Counted from the stretch's first letter, positions 23,977 to 33,271 are shown. The stretch is 64,000 nt of DNA from Pristimantibacillus sp052113225 (GCF_052113225.1 NZ_JBFRCT010000003.1:248001-312000), one strand, 5' to 3'. Numbers and translations are program-made. Notes: generated from the letters alone by a model not told the origin.

Positions 23977-24122
23977 CTTGAGAAATGGGTTCGCATATAA
24001 ATTTTATAAAATAGCAGTGTGAGGGCTATCCCTGCACTGCTATTTTTGTTTTTATATCTCTTGCGGCTTTCTTAAGCGTTTGCTTTTGTGAAGGGATAAT
24101 GGTGATCGGAAGAACATATGCG
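23977..24122. repeat. Possible degenerate dispersed element (copy F) with an internal hairpin
   Basis: An outer inverted pair GCATAT (about 23991) / ATATGC (about 24116) encloses the hairpin ATAGCAGTG..CACTGCTAT (24009-24042) and then AAGCGTTTGCTTTTG...TGATCGGAAGAACAT, which resembles the core of copies A-E with the inner stem lost. The internal hairpin resembles the terminator at 52024-52067. Similarity is weak. Confidence 0.35.
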
Positions 24123-24145
24123 CAGGCTGCTGTTTAGCCCAGATA

Positions 24146-24194
24146 AAAAGGGGTGTCCCATCGTCATTTTCATGACTTATGGGACGCCCCTTTA
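24146..24194. terminator. amtB terminator, bidirectional
   Basis: AAAGGGGTGTCCCAT (about 24147-24161) with ATGGGACGCCCCTTT (24179-24193). On the minus strand it ends amtB. Confidence 0.85.
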
Positions 24195-24197
24195 TGT

Positions 24198-25490
24198 TTA
24201 GCTTCTTGTAATGCGATCAACATCGATAAAGTCGCTTTCCTGACTGTAGGCTGGAACACCGTGAATCCCTACATCAAGACCAATAAGCTCTTCATCTTTG
24301 GATACGCGTACCGGCACGATGCGGCGGATAAGCAGCAGCACTCCCCAGGTAACGACGAACCCCCAGATGGCTATAACAACAAGGCCAAGCGCCTGTGCGC
24401 CAAGGAGCTTCCAGCCGCCGCCGTACAGAAGGCCGTAATAGCCTTGGCCCGAGCCTTCTGTCAGCTCAGGAATTGCACAAAGGCCAACAGCCAGTGTCCC
24501 GATACTGCCGCTGATTCCATGTACGGCAAAAGCTCCAACCGGATCGTCTATTTGTTTGCGCTCCATGAGCTCAGTGACAAGCACCATAGCAATGCCGCAA
24601 ATGGCCCCAATCCAAATCGCTGCTCCATCTGATACATAAGCACAGCCGGCAGTGATCCCTACAAGACCTGCTAATGAGCCGTTAATGACCATTGGAGGAT
24701 CAGCTTTCCGATAACGGAACATGGTAAACAGAATACAAGTAGCACCGCCCGCAGCAGCGGACAACATGGTTGTAACCGCGATGTGGCCGATTGCAACATT
24801 GGTCGCGCTTAGCGTACTGCCTGCATTAAAGCCAAACCAGCCGAACCAAAGAATGAATGCTCCAACTGAGGCAAGAGGAAGATTGGAAGGTGATACAATG
24901 TTCACTTTACCGTCTGGCGAAAATTTACCGATCCGAGGACCGATGAATAAGGTAGCTGCAAGTGCAGCAAAGCCGCCAAGAGCATGGATAACTGCTGAAC
25001 CGGCAAAGTCAATCATCCCTAGCTTGTTTAACCAGCCGTCGATTGCCCATACCCAATGGCCGGCGAGCGGATAGATAATGCCCGTCATCGCAATGGTCAA
25101 CAGAATGTAAGCCCGGAAATGAATTCTTTCTGCGACGGCACCGGAGACGATAGAGATTACCGCGATAACGAAGGCGCATTGGAAAAACCAGTAGGTTTCA
25201 TGGGAAATATTGAGATTGATGTGAGATAAATCTCCATTAAGCATAAATCCCGTTGATCCAAACAAACCACCAATGTCTTTTCCATGCATGATAGCGAATC
25301 CGACGAAATAAAAAACAAGTGCGCCAAAAACAATGTCGACGAAGACTTTCATAATAATGCTGACAGCATTCTTCTGCCGGACAAATCCGGCTTCGAGCAA
25401 GGCAAAACCGCCTTCCATCAGCAAAATCATTGCTGCTGTCAAGACAACCCAGACGGTGTCCAGCCCTCTCGACAGTTCTGCTACATCCAT
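24198..25490 (-). CDS. amtB: Ammonium transporter
   Basis: A protein of 430 residues with about 11 transmembrane helices and an Amt-family signature region (DFAGSAVIHALGGFAALAA), including the pore-histidine neighbourhood. It moves ammonium/ammonia across the plasma membrane. The cytoplasmic tail of about 35 residues is acidic. No glnK (PII) gene lies next to it, which is unusual as the two are often paired. AGGAG precedes the ATG. I did not find a convincing GlnR/TnrA box upstream. Confidence 0.95.
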   Translation of the reverse strand: MDVAELSRGLDTVWVVLTAAMILLMEGGFALLEAGFVRQKNAVSIIMKVFVDIVFGALVFYFVGFAIMHGKDIGGLFGSTGFMLNGDLSHINLNISHETYWFFQCAFVIAVISIVSGAVAERIHFRAYILLTIAMTGIIYPLAGHWVWAIDGWLNKLGMIDFAGSAVIHALGGFAALAATLFIGPRIGKFSPDGKVNIVSPSNLPLASVGAFILWFGWFGFNAGSTLSATNVAIGHIAVTTMLSAAAGGATCILFTMFRYRKADPPMVINGSLAGLVGITAGCAYVSDGAAIWIGAICGIAMVLVTELMERKQIDDPVGAFAVHGISGSIGTLAVGLCAIPELTEGSGQGYYGLLYGGGWKLLGAQALGLVVIAIWGFVVTWGVLLLIRRIVPVRVSKDEELIGLDVGIHGVPAYSQESDFIDVDRITRS

Positions 25491-25647
25491 TGATTCAACT
25501 CCTGTTGTTCATAGTATGAAGTGATGTAAGGTTTCTCTGTCTCTATGAATCCGCTCACCATTATAAATAGCCGAAGTGAGTAATGTCAACGTGTTAGCGT
25601 GATGTTTTATGACGTATGTCAGCTATTTTTTTGTAGAATCCTTGTTC

Positions 25648-25663
25648 TCGGTCTCGAGACCGA
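25648..25663. promoter_or_regulatory. Perfect 16-bp palindrome upstream of liaF
   Basis: TCGGTCTCGAGACCGA, perfectly self-complementary, about 90 nt before the liaF start and 158 nt from the divergent amtB start. Such a site could bind a dimeric regulator; autoregulation by LiaR is one option, unproven. Confidence 0.4.
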
Positions 25664-25752
25664 TGCAAAGTTCAATCGGCCGTCCCTTTATAAGCTATCT
25701 TTCATTAGATATACTAAGTAGCAATAAGACATTCTGAAGCACTGGCAGGGAG

Positions 25753-26877
25753 TTGAAAAAATTGAATGGGAGCTTTTTAAACCGGTTATTATCGGGTCTC
25801 GTCATTATCTCAATTGGCGTGGTCTTCCTATTAAGACAATTGGACGTAATTCAATTTGATATTAGTATTGGCGAGATCATCTCTAATTATTGGCCTGTCG
25901 TTCTGCTCTGGATTGGTCTGCATGGACTTGTTGCCGGACGTCACGGCTCCGGTTCAGGCTGGTGGTCAGGGATGATGATTCTTATCGGATTTGTATTTCT
26001 TGGTCATAACCTGGAATGGTTTTCCTGGTCGTTCGGTGACATTGTTTCATACGCATGGCCAATTATTATAATTTTGATCGGTCTCAACTTTTTACGCCGG
26101 CCGCGTCATCGTCATCATGAACCACCTCAATATGATGACGAGTGGAAATCGTACAATGCTGCTTATACGGATTACAAAGGAGACATTCCTTCCGCGCCGC
26201 CACTTCACCCGGATCCAACGAAGGTAGATGAAGAAGGAGCTCCGAATAACTCGGAAAACCAGAACAACCCGAGAGAGGCCTTTACGGATCCTAATGAGAG
26301 CGGTGGGCCAGAGCCTGATCTGAGAAGAGATTCTTATCATCATGGAAGGCGGCACCAAAGCTACAAGCATGAGCTGCGTCAGCAGATAAATGCGCAGAAG
26401 CACCATTTTAGAGCTCATAAGCAGCAGATGAAGGATCAATGGCGCAAGCAGCATCACTCCAAGCACGGCTCCTTTGAATATTGGAACAATGATCCCAATG
26501 CACAGTCGAGGTCGGGATTTATCGGGGATATTCATATCGGCCAGGATTATTGGGAGCTGAAGCCGCTAAATATTTCACATTTCATCGGTGATACCATTGT
26601 TGATCTGACGAAAGCACAAATACCATTTGGCGAGACGAAGATTTGTATCTCTTCTTTTATAGGGGATGTGAAGGTTTATGTCCCGAACGATTATGAAGTA
26701 GGCATACAAGTCATATCAAGTGCGTTTGCAGGGGATGTAAAGATTCTGGGTCAGAAGGAAGGCGGAATGTTCAAGAGCATTCACATTCATTCTCCTCATT
26801 ACTCGGAAACCGATAAAAAAATCAAACTCGTCGTAAGCACGTTTGTCGGCGATGTTCGCGTTACGAAGGTGGGTTAA
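25753..26877 (+). CDS. liaF: LiaF-like membrane inhibitor of the LiaRS system
   Basis: About 374 residues. Four hydrophobic segments lie in residues 10-112, followed by a long hydrophilic His/Gln-rich linker (about 115-250) and a C-terminal LiaF-type beta domain with repeated FIGD/FVGD motifs. LiaF keeps the kinase LiaS silent until the cell envelope is damaged. The linker is much longer than in B. subtilis LiaF. The start is uncertain: TTG at 25753 directly follows GGGAG, while TTG at 25762 lies 9 nt from it and is probably the true start. liaS follows after 5 nt. Confidence 0.88.
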   Translation: MKKLNGSFLNRLLSGLVIISIGVVFLLRQLDVIQFDISIGEIISNYWPVVLLWIGLHGLVAGRHGSGSGWWSGMMILIGFVFLGHNLEWFSWSFGDIVSYAWPIIIILIGLNFLRRPRHRHHEPPQYDDEWKSYNAAYTDYKGDIPSAPPLHPDPTKVDEEGAPNNSENQNNPREAFTDPNESGGPEPDLRRDSYHHGRRHQSYKHELRQQINAQKHHFRAHKQQMKDQWRKQHHSKHGSFEYWNNDPNAQSRSGFIGDIHIGQDYWELKPLNISHFIGDTIVDLTKAQIPFGETKICISSFIGDVKVYVPNDYEVGIQVISSAFAGDVKILGQKEGGMFKSIHIHSPHYSETDKKIKLVVSTFVGDVRVTKVG

Positions 26878-26882
26878 TCATT

Positions 26883-27929
26883 ATGATGGTTCGATTGTTC
26901 CGCGGCGGCAAATGGCAGCTGCTCACCATGTTTGTTGCCTCTTCGGTAACGGCGCTGCTGCTTGCGATTGTCGTATGGACAGGATTATCTAACGGTGGCG
27001 AAGTACAGACGGAAGTGCGCTACGGCGCTGCCTCCGTCTTTCTGCTTGTCAGTGCAGCCTTCGGTTATTGGACCGGCAGAGTTATACAACGACGAATTGA
27101 TACGCTTCAGCTGGCTCTTAAGCAGGCGGTGAACGGAAACTTTGAGGTTCGGATTACGGAATCAGGAGACTTTTCTTTTTCTGAGCTGTATCGTGAGTTT
27201 AATGAGCTTGCGAGTTTGATGGAAAAGCGGATGAAGCGGCTCCAGATGACAGGGGAAGAGCAAGTGATGACCCAGACCGCTTCGAATGAAGCCGCTGTGC
27301 AGGAGGAAAGGAAACGTCTCGCAAGAGATCTGCATGATACCGTCAGCCAGCAGCTATTCGCGATGCACATGTGTGCTTCCTCGCTGCCGAAGCTTCAAGA
27401 AATCGATCAAGAACGTGCGGCATCAGTGCTCGATCAGCTGATTCAGATGTCAACACTTGCGCAAAAGCAGATGCGTATCTTTATTGCACAGCTTAGGCCA
27501 ATGGAACTCGAAGGACGTACGCTGCATGAGGCACTGGATAAGTGGTTTCCTGATTATTGCCGGCAGAATGGGCTTCAGGGTGTCTTTGATTGGCGCCTGA
27601 CAGATGCGTTAACTGAAGCGAAGGAGCATCAGTTATTCCTTATTGTCCAGGAAGCGATGGCGAACGTTGTTAAGCATTCCGGAGCGCAAAGCTGCTCACT
27701 GACTTTGACGGAGAATGAACGCCAAGTTGTACTAAGTCTGCAGGATGACGGGGCAGGTTTCCGGGCTGATCAAGTAAGACGCGGCTCTTATGGTCTATCA
27801 ACGATGCAGGAACGAGCCCAGCAGTTAGGCGGGTTAGCTGAGATTCTGAGCAAGCCGGGAAGCGGCACGAGAGTGAAGGTAACGATACCAAAAATATGGC
27901 GGGGGAATGGTAACGATGAACGGGACTAA
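26883..27929 (+). CDS. liaS: LiaS-type sensor histidine kinase
   Basis: A protein of 348 residues. Two close transmembrane helices (about 13-35 and 47-65) leave almost no extracellular loop, as in intramembrane-sensing kinases. Then come a HAMP-like linker and a HisKA_3 domain with phospho-acceptor His151 in LARDLHDTVSQQ. A HATPase_c domain ends the protein (QEAMANVVKHSG as N box, GSYGLSTMQERA). The ribosome-binding site AAGGTGGG lies inside the end of liaF. It phosphorylates LiaR, whose gene overlaps its last codons. Confidence 0.92.
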   Translation: MMVRLFRGGKWQLLTMFVASSVTALLLAIVVWTGLSNGGEVQTEVRYGAASVFLLVSAAFGYWTGRVIQRRIDTLQLALKQAVNGNFEVRITESGDFSFSELYREFNELASLMEKRMKRLQMTGEEQVMTQTASNEAAVQEERKRLARDLHDTVSQQLFAMHMCASSLPKLQEIDQERAASVLDQLIQMSTLAQKQMRIFIAQLRPMELEGRTLHEALDKWFPDYCRQNGLQGVFDWRLTDALTEAKEHQLFLIVQEAMANVVKHSGAQSCSLTLTENERQVVLSLQDDGAGFRADQVRRGSYGLSTMQERAQQLGGLAEILSKPGSGTRVKVTIPKIWRGNGNDERD

Positions 27930-28581
27930 TACGTTAAAAGTGATGATTGTGGATGACCATGATATGGTGAGAATTGGTCTTCGTACGTATTTGATGCTGG
28001 AGCCGAAATTTGAAGTCGTCGCTGAAGCTGGCAGCGGTCAGGCTGCTATTTCTATGCTGCAAGCGGGTATTCCTGCAGGCATTCCGGACCTTATCCTCAT
28101 GGATTTGATGATGCCGGGAATGGATGGTATAGAGACGACACGCCAAATCATTGCGAAGTATCCCGATTTAAAGATCGTTATGCTTACGAGCTTCCTCGAG
28201 GATGATAAAGTATATGGGGCGATTGAAGCTGGAGCGGTCAGTTATGTCCTAAAGACAGTGTCAGCGGAGGAACTTATTTATGCGCTTCACGGTGCGGTTA
28301 AAGGCATGCCTGTCATGACAGCGGATGTCTCTCAGGCGCTCACGAGAGGGCTGCGCCAGCGTACCGCGCAATCAGGTGATGAGGATTTGACAGAGCGGGA
28401 GAAGGAAGTACTGCTCTTGATAGCCGAAGGCCGCTCGAATAAGGAAATCGGTGAGGAGCTTCATATAAGTATCAAGACGGTTAAGACCCATGTCAGCAAT
28501 CTTCTAATGAAATGCGAGCTGGAAGACCGAACGCAGCTTGCAGTTCTTGCTCATCGTAAAGGATGGGCAAAGAACACATAA
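27916..28581 (+). CDS. liaR: LiaR-type NarL-family response regulator
   Basis: A protein of 221 residues. A receiver domain with acceptor Asp63 (LILMDLMMPGMDG) and Lys in SYVLKTVSAEE is followed by a LuxR-type helix-turn-helix (LTEREKEVLLLIAEGRSNKEIGEEL). Frames start at 27907 and 27916; the ATG at 27916 has the better 10-nt distance to GGGGGA. It overlaps liaS by 14 nt, so the operon is liaF-liaS-liaR. It responds to cell-wall antibiotics in relatives; a liaIH target operon is not present here. Confidence 0.92.
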   Translation: MNGTNTLKVMIVDDHDMVRIGLRTYLMLEPKFEVVAEAGSGQAAISMLQAGIPAGIPDLILMDLMMPGMDGIETTRQIIAKYPDLKIVMLTSFLEDDKVYGAIEAGAVSYVLKTVSAEELIYALHGAVKGMPVMTADVSQALTRGLRQRTAQSGDEDLTEREKEVLLLIAEGRSNKEIGEELHISIKTVKTHVSNLLMKCELEDRTQLAVLAHRKGWAKNT

Positions 28582-28656
28582 ACGGCAGGATGACGGGACA
28601 TATTATCCTTTAGCAGTTATTCAAAGCAAGTTATGCCAAAGGAGAGCTGAACTGTC

Positions 28657-29070
28657 ATGATCCCACTTTCATCTACATTGGAAGCCCGTCAGCAAGCATT
28701 CACCGATTCCAGAGATTGGCTTGAGCAGCATCAATTCTCGCTCGGCGGCAACTGGGACTATATTAACGGATCCTTCGACCGGGCATTGGACAACGAGAAT
28801 AAAGTATGGCTTCGTCTGCCTTTCCAAGTGACCAATGGCAGCGTAGTTGATGTGACCGCGGATACAAATGCGATTATCACACTAGGAACGCCTTATGTGC
28901 TAAGGCATGAATACCAGGAGGGCAATGATCCTGAAGCAAGCGCGCGTGTGGTAGGTGCACTATTTGATCAATTTCAAGCTCCTTCCAATCCTGATGCACA
29001 TATTGATCCGCGATGGATTGATAAGGCAAAACAGGTGTTGGCAGAGGTTGAGAAGCTTTTCCCCCAATAA
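28657..29070 (+). CDS. YugN-like family protein
   Basis: A protein of 137 residues, cytoplasmic, without membrane segments. It resembles the YugN-like family (GGNWDYINGSFDRALD and FDQFQAP regions), whose function is unknown. AAAGGAG before the ATG. It starts 75 nt after liaR with no clear terminator between, so it may be read with the lia operon. Confidence 0.75.
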   Translation: MIPLSSTLEARQQAFTDSRDWLEQHQFSLGGNWDYINGSFDRALDNENKVWLRLPFQVTNGSVVDVTADTNAIITLGTPYVLRHEYQEGNDPEASARVVGALFDQFQAPSNPDAHIDPRWIDKAKQVLAEVEKLFPQ

Positions 29071-29141
29071 AATATGGCACGCCAAGCTCTCTATTGGAGA
29101 ATGGAGAGTTTGGTAGAGTAATATGAAAAGTGCATAGAAAT

Positions 29142-29163
29142 AACGTCGCTAGACGTTTTTTTT
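29142..29163 (+). terminator. Terminator after the yugN-like gene
   Basis: AACGTC-GCT-AGACGTT hairpin followed by eight T. A second inverted pair without T-run (CCAAGCTCTC / GAGAGTTTGG, 29082-29113) lies just upstream. Confidence 0.85.
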
Positions 29164-29170
29164 ATGTTCG

Positions 29171-29205
29171 TTTTAATTCATTTTAAGTTTGTTTTAAGGT
29201 AGAAT
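29171..29205 (+). promoter_or_regulatory. htrA promoter with three direct repeats
   Basis: TTTTAA occurs at 29171, 29181 and 29192, i.e. at 10-11 nt steps, directly before TAGAAT (29200-29205), with no good -35 hexamer. Direct repeats one helical turn apart at the -35 region are typical binding sites of OmpR-family response regulators. One such regulator is encoded immediately after htrA. Confidence 0.55.
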
Positions 29206-29293
29206 GTGCATGATAGGGATACAGGATTTAGAGAGCGCCGATGATTGAAAGATTCGGCTGCTTTATTGGAATAGATCAAGGAGGAGAACGGAT

Positions 29294-30943
29294 ATGGACG
29301 ATCAGAACAAAAAATACGATGATTTCTTTCAAAATCGAGCTAATGGTGAAGAGAATGATCCGCGCGAAGAAGACAATACAGAATCGTCAGAAGGATCGGA
29401 AACGCCAAGCAAAACTTCCTACTACTATTCATATGGGCCTTTCAAATCTTCGGCTCAAGATGATAATGGGGCTTCGGTTCCTTCCAGATCTTCTAACTCT
29501 CCGCAGGAAGAGCGGACATATGAAGCTCCTTATTCGGCACAACCTGGTGATGAGCCTGAACTAGACCAGCAGCCGAATGTAGAAGTTACGCCGCCTGTAC
29601 CAATGAGGCCTTTTACTTATAGTCAGCAATCTGGGAAAAGTGGTTGGCAGGCACGTGAACCACGTAAGAAAAGCCCTATTAAAGGATTGTTTGTGTCGTT
29701 CCTGGCCGGGGTTGTTGTAGTAGGTGGTTTGATGGGCGGATTAATGTACGCTGCTGATACGAATAATTGGTTTACTAGCAATTCCGTGTTCTCCTCCGAG
29801 CAGGCAAGTAGTGGTTCGAATGCCGGAACAGGAACAACAACCGGAACGACAAGTAATGGCGGTGCTTCTGTAGCAGCGGCAAGACCAGATAACTTCGGCA
29901 AGCTGTTCGAGACAGCAAGTCCTGCGGTCGTTAAGATCGAAACGTATGTGAAGCCTACTTCTCGCAACAGCAGTGGCAGCAGCGGTAGTATTTTGGATGA
30001 TCCATTCTTCCGTCAATTCTTTGGTCAAGATGCACCGGATGCGACTCAACCGGAAGATAATAAAAGCGATGACAGCAGCCTGCAAGCTGCAGGTATCGGT
30101 ACAGGCTTCTTCTTTGAATCAGATGGTTACATTCTGACGAACCAGCATGTAGTTGCAGATTCCGATAAAATCGAAGTAACTGTTCAGGGCTATGATAAGC
30201 CGTTTACCGCAGAATTGCTTGGCTCGAGCTTTGATCTTGACCTTGCTGTGCTGAAGGTTACAGGTGACAAAGCTTTCCCTACCCTTCCATTAGGCAGCTC
30301 GGATGATATCAACATCGGTGATTGGGTAGTTGCCATTGGTAACCCGTACGGCTTTGACCATACGGTAACGGTAGGCGTACTGAGTGCGAAGGAACGTCCA
30401 ATTGATATTCAAGACACAGACGGCACTCGTGAATATAAACATTTGCTGCAGACGGATGCTTCCATTAATCCAGGTAATTCCGGCGGTCCGCTCCTGAACA
30501 CTAATGGTGAAGTTGTGGGTATTAATACAGCAGTTAGCTCACAGGCTCAAGGTATCGGTTTTGCGATTCCAACAAGTACAATCCAAGAAGTTCTTGATAC
30601 GCTGAAAAACAATAAAGAAGTACCAAAAGAGCCGGTTCCGTTCATCGGGGCAGAGCTTGGGGATGTAACAGATGCGATTGCGAAGCAGCTTGGCATGGCT
30701 AAAGCCCAAGGCTCGATCGTAAGCAACGTATACTACAATTCTCCAGCTTATCTAGCGGATCTGAAACAATTTGACGTTATCTTGGGTATTGACGGTAAAA
30801 CGTATAGCAATACACAGGCGCTTATCGCTGAGATTCAAAAGCGTAAGGTTGGCGACAAAGCTGTATTGAACATTGTTCGTAAAGGTGAAAAGATGGATCT
30901 GACCGTCGAGATTGGCAACCGCAACGAATTTAACGCGGAGTAA
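29294..30943 (+). CDS. HtrA/DegP-type membrane-anchored serine protease
   Basis: A protein of 549 residues. An acidic cytoplasmic N terminus of about 130 residues is followed by one transmembrane helix (about 131-153) and a low-complexity G/T/S/N linker. The S1C protease domain has catalytic His285 (TNQHVVAD), Asp316 (DLAVLK) and Ser396 (GNSGGPL), and one PDZ domain ends the protein. It degrades or refolds damaged exported proteins outside the membrane. The C-terminal PDZ and triad are intact. Its promoter repeats and the two-component genes downstream suggest a secretion-stress circuit like CssRS-htrA of B. subtilis. Confidence 0.93.
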   Translation: MDDQNKKYDDFFQNRANGEENDPREEDNTESSEGSETPSKTSYYYSYGPFKSSAQDDNGASVPSRSSNSPQEERTYEAPYSAQPGDEPELDQQPNVEVTPPVPMRPFTYSQQSGKSGWQAREPRKKSPIKGLFVSFLAGVVVVGGLMGGLMYAADTNNWFTSNSVFSSEQASSGSNAGTGTTTGTTSNGGASVAAARPDNFGKLFETASPAVVKIETYVKPTSRNSSGSSGSILDDPFFRQFFGQDAPDATQPEDNKSDDSSLQAAGIGTGFFFESDGYILTNQHVVADSDKIEVTVQGYDKPFTAELLGSSFDLDLAVLKVTGDKAFPTLPLGSSDDINIGDWVVAIGNPYGFDHTVTVGVLSAKERPIDIQDTDGTREYKHLLQTDASINPGNSGGPLLNTNGEVVGINTAVSSQAQGIGFAIPTSTIQEVLDTLKNNKEVPKEPVPFIGAELGDVTDAIAKQLGMAKAQGSIVSNVYYNSPAYLADLKQFDVILGIDGKTYSNTQALIAEIQKRKVGDKAVLNIVRKGEKMDLTVEIGNRNEFNAE

Positions 30944-30954
30944 GAAATAAGGTA

Positions 30955-30989
30955 AGCGCAGAGTAAGATAGACTCTGCGCTTCTTTTTT
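30955..30989 (+). terminator. htrA terminator
   Basis: AGCGCAGAGT..ACTCTGCGCT hairpin followed by TCTTTTTT. Confidence 0.9.
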
Positions 30990-31020
30990 AGCAGATAAGT
31001 TATACAAGGGGAGAATGAAA

Positions 31021-31713
31021 ATGAGACATCACATAATGGTTGTAGATGACGATGATAAGATTACTTCTTTATTAAGAAGAAGCTTGGCGTTCGAAGGCTA
31101 TGAAGTCACGACTGCAAGTAATGGCATGGAAGGCTTGAAGATGCTTTTAACTGCGGATCCGGACATGCTGATTCTTGATGTGATGATGCCTCAAGTTGAT
31201 GGCTGGGAAGTATGCCGGCGTGTTAGGGAAGGCGGCAGCACGGTGCCTATCCTTATGCTCACTGCGAAGGACGATATCTCGGACCGGGTAAAAGGACTGG
31301 ATGCTGGAGCAGATGATTATTTGATCAAACCATTCGCACTGGAGGAACTGCTTGCCCGGGTCCGTGCTTTGCTGCGCCGTAAACCGGACAAGATCGACGA
31401 AGCGAACAGCAACAAGATTGTATTTGATGACTTGGCGCTGGATCTTGATTCCCGTGAAGCTATCCGTTCCGGCAGAAGAATTGAACTAACAGCGAAGGAG
31501 TATGACCTGCTGCTGTTATTTATGCAAAATCCACGCCGTGTACTTACGAGAGATGCCATTATGGAAAAGATTTGGGGCTACGACTTTAGCGGTGAGTCAA
31601 ACGTGCTTGAAGTGTACATTGCTATGCTCCGTCAGAAGCTAGAGGAAGGCGGAGCCAAGCGTATTATTCAGACCGTTCGTGGTACCGGCTATGTATTGCG
31701 GGGAGAGGGTTGA
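31021..31713 (+). CDS. OmpR-family response regulator
   Basis: A protein of 230 residues: receiver domain with acceptor Asp in LILDVMMPQVDG and Lys in DYLIKPFALEE, then a winged-helix domain ending GTGYVLRGEG. Of two close ATGs, the one at 31021 is 7 nt from AAGGGGAG and is preferred over 31015. Pairs with the kinase starting 8 nt downstream. The nearest obvious candidate target is the upstream htrA gene, whose promoter carries OmpR-type direct repeats. CssR is one possible equivalent; the assignment is inferred. Confidence 0.9.
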   Translation: MRHHIMVVDDDDKITSLLRRSLAFEGYEVTTASNGMEGLKMLLTADPDMLILDVMMPQVDGWEVCRRVREGGSTVPILMLTAKDDISDRVKGLDAGADDYLIKPFALEELLARVRALLRRKPDKIDEANSNKIVFDDLALDLDSREAIRSGRRIELTAKEYDLLLLFMQNPRRVLTRDAIMEKIWGYDFSGESNVLEVYIAMLRQKLEEGGAKRIIQTVRGTGYVLRGEG

Positions 31714-31720
31714 TTAACGG

Positions 31721-33241
31721 ATGACGATCCGGCTTCGTCTAACTTTATGGTTTTCCGGCATCCTTGCGGTTGCATTGATCGTTTTATGTTTCTCAATTTA
31801 TTTCTTTATTAATATGAATACGTACAGCGATACGAAAGATCAGTTGCGTGAACAGGCGCTCGATTATAATGTTTTAAAGTATGAGTACGGCTTGAATCAG
31901 ATGGATCTTAATATTGAAAAAAAATCAATATTTGCAGATAAAGATTTTTATTTGCAGTTAGTAAATTATAAGGAAGGTGTCATTAAAGCCTCTGGAGAAT
32001 TACAAAGCAGCGGTATTAAATATCCAATTCCAGAAGCGAAGACTAATCCTGGTTTCGGCTATGTAAAAGCTTATCTCAAGACCAATGAAGGCGAAGTTCC
32101 TTTCCTGATTTATCAGATGCCGATTTATAATAATACAAAAGACCATGAGTTGATTGGTCTGCTTCAGATTGGCACCGTTATCGTTAGCGAAGAGAAGTAT
32201 CTGACAGGACTTCGATTCATTCTTATTATGTCTTCGCTCATTTGTTTGATTTTGGCCTTCACAATAGGGTTGTTCCTAGCAAGAAAGGCCTTGCAGCCAA
32301 TTGAACGTGTTATCCGCACGACTGAGCAAATTCAAGTCGGCTCTGATCTTAGCGTTCGTATTCCTATAGAAGGGCCCAAGGATGAGATTGGCCGGCTTGT
32401 GTATACCCTGAACATTATGCTGTCTCGTATTGAAATCGCTTATAACGGTCTTGATGAATCGTACAAGGCGCAGCGGCGTTTTGTCTCGGATGCTTCTCAT
32501 GAGCTACGCACCCCACTCACCACCATTAGAGGCAACATTGAACTGCTGCAGCGTATGTGGTCGAAGAAGCTTGAGGCTGGTGAAGTGGAAGATATTGTAC
32601 TTGCGCTTGATTCAGAGAGATGGGAGCTTTCTAACGAGGCCATGCAGGACATCTCATCAGAAGCTAGGCGTATGTCCACGCTTGTTAATGATCTGCTTGC
32701 TTTAGCAAGAGCGGATGCAGGTTATGAAATGGAGAAGACGAACGTACAGATGATGCCTCTCGTAGAAGAGGTTGGACGTAGAGCAGGCTTACTTCCCCGC
32801 AATGCAGAATGGCGAATTGGCGATCTGTCGGCATTGGATGGCTATCAGGTATACGGGAATGCGGACTATTTGCAGCAGCTGTTGTTCATCTTTATTGAGA
32901 ATGCGTTCAAATATACACCACACGGCTGGATTGAGATGACGGCAACCTGCAGAGAGAACCAGCTTGGCATCATTATTCGGGACACAGGTATTGGTATGAA
33001 TCCGGAAGAAGTTCCACATATCTTTGACCGCTTCTACCGAGCGGATGAATCACGCGGAAAGACCGTAGGAACAGGGCTTGGTTTGTCCATTGCCAAATGG
33101 ATTATTGATGAGCACCGAGGTTCAATTGAGGTGACAACGAGAGAGGAAGAAGGGTCCACGTTTATTATTTGGCTGCCAATAGACTTTTCCCCCCAGCCTG
33201 CTTCGATTATAATGGAAGGAACGGATCAAAACGAAGCCTAA
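31721..33241 (+). CDS. Membrane sensor histidine kinase
   Basis: A protein of 506 residues. Transmembrane helix 1 (about 7-30) and helix 2 (about 166-188) bracket an extracellular domain of about 135 residues, followed by HAMP, a HisKA domain with acceptor His in SDASHELRTPLT, and HATPase_c (IENAFKYTPHG, RDTGIGM, GTGLGLSIA). Partner of the response regulator just upstream, with GAGAGGG inside that gene's end. The extracellular part matches no sensor family I recognise. Signal unknown; secretion stress is suggested by the htrA neighbour. Confidence 0.9.
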   Translation: MTIRLRLTLWFSGILAVALIVLCFSIYFFINMNTYSDTKDQLREQALDYNVLKYEYGLNQMDLNIEKKSIFADKDFYLQLVNYKEGVIKASGELQSSGIKYPIPEAKTNPGFGYVKAYLKTNEGEVPFLIYQMPIYNNTKDHELIGLLQIGTVIVSEEKYLTGLRFILIMSSLICLILAFTIGLFLARKALQPIERVIRTTEQIQVGSDLSVRIPIEGPKDEIGRLVYTLNIMLSRIEIAYNGLDESYKAQRRFVSDASHELRTPLTTIRGNIELLQRMWSKKLEAGEVEDIVLALDSERWELSNEAMQDISSEARRMSTLVNDLLALARADAGYEMEKTNVQMMPLVEEVGRRAGLLPRNAEWRIGDLSALDGYQVYGNADYLQQLLFIFIENAFKYTPHGWIEMTATCRENQLGIIIRDTGIGMNPEEVPHIFDRFYRADESRGKTVGTGLGLSIAKWIIDEHRGSIEVTTREEEGSTFIIWLPIDFSPQPASIIMEGTDQNEA

Positions 33242-33271
33242 CGTTCGTTATAGAGAAAGCAGGTGCAACAG

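Noticed and set aside
24009..24067. Insertion-sequence remnant with GGGGCCGTCTC end
   Set aside because: A short GGGGCCGTCTCA string recurs near 11142 and 23949, but there is no transposase fragment, target duplication or matched inverted ends, so it is better seen as part of terminator-like hairpins.
24153..24632. 159-codon frame antisense to the amtB 3' end
   Set aside because: Starts in the amtB terminator, lacks a ribosome-binding site, and amtB is unambiguous on the other strand.
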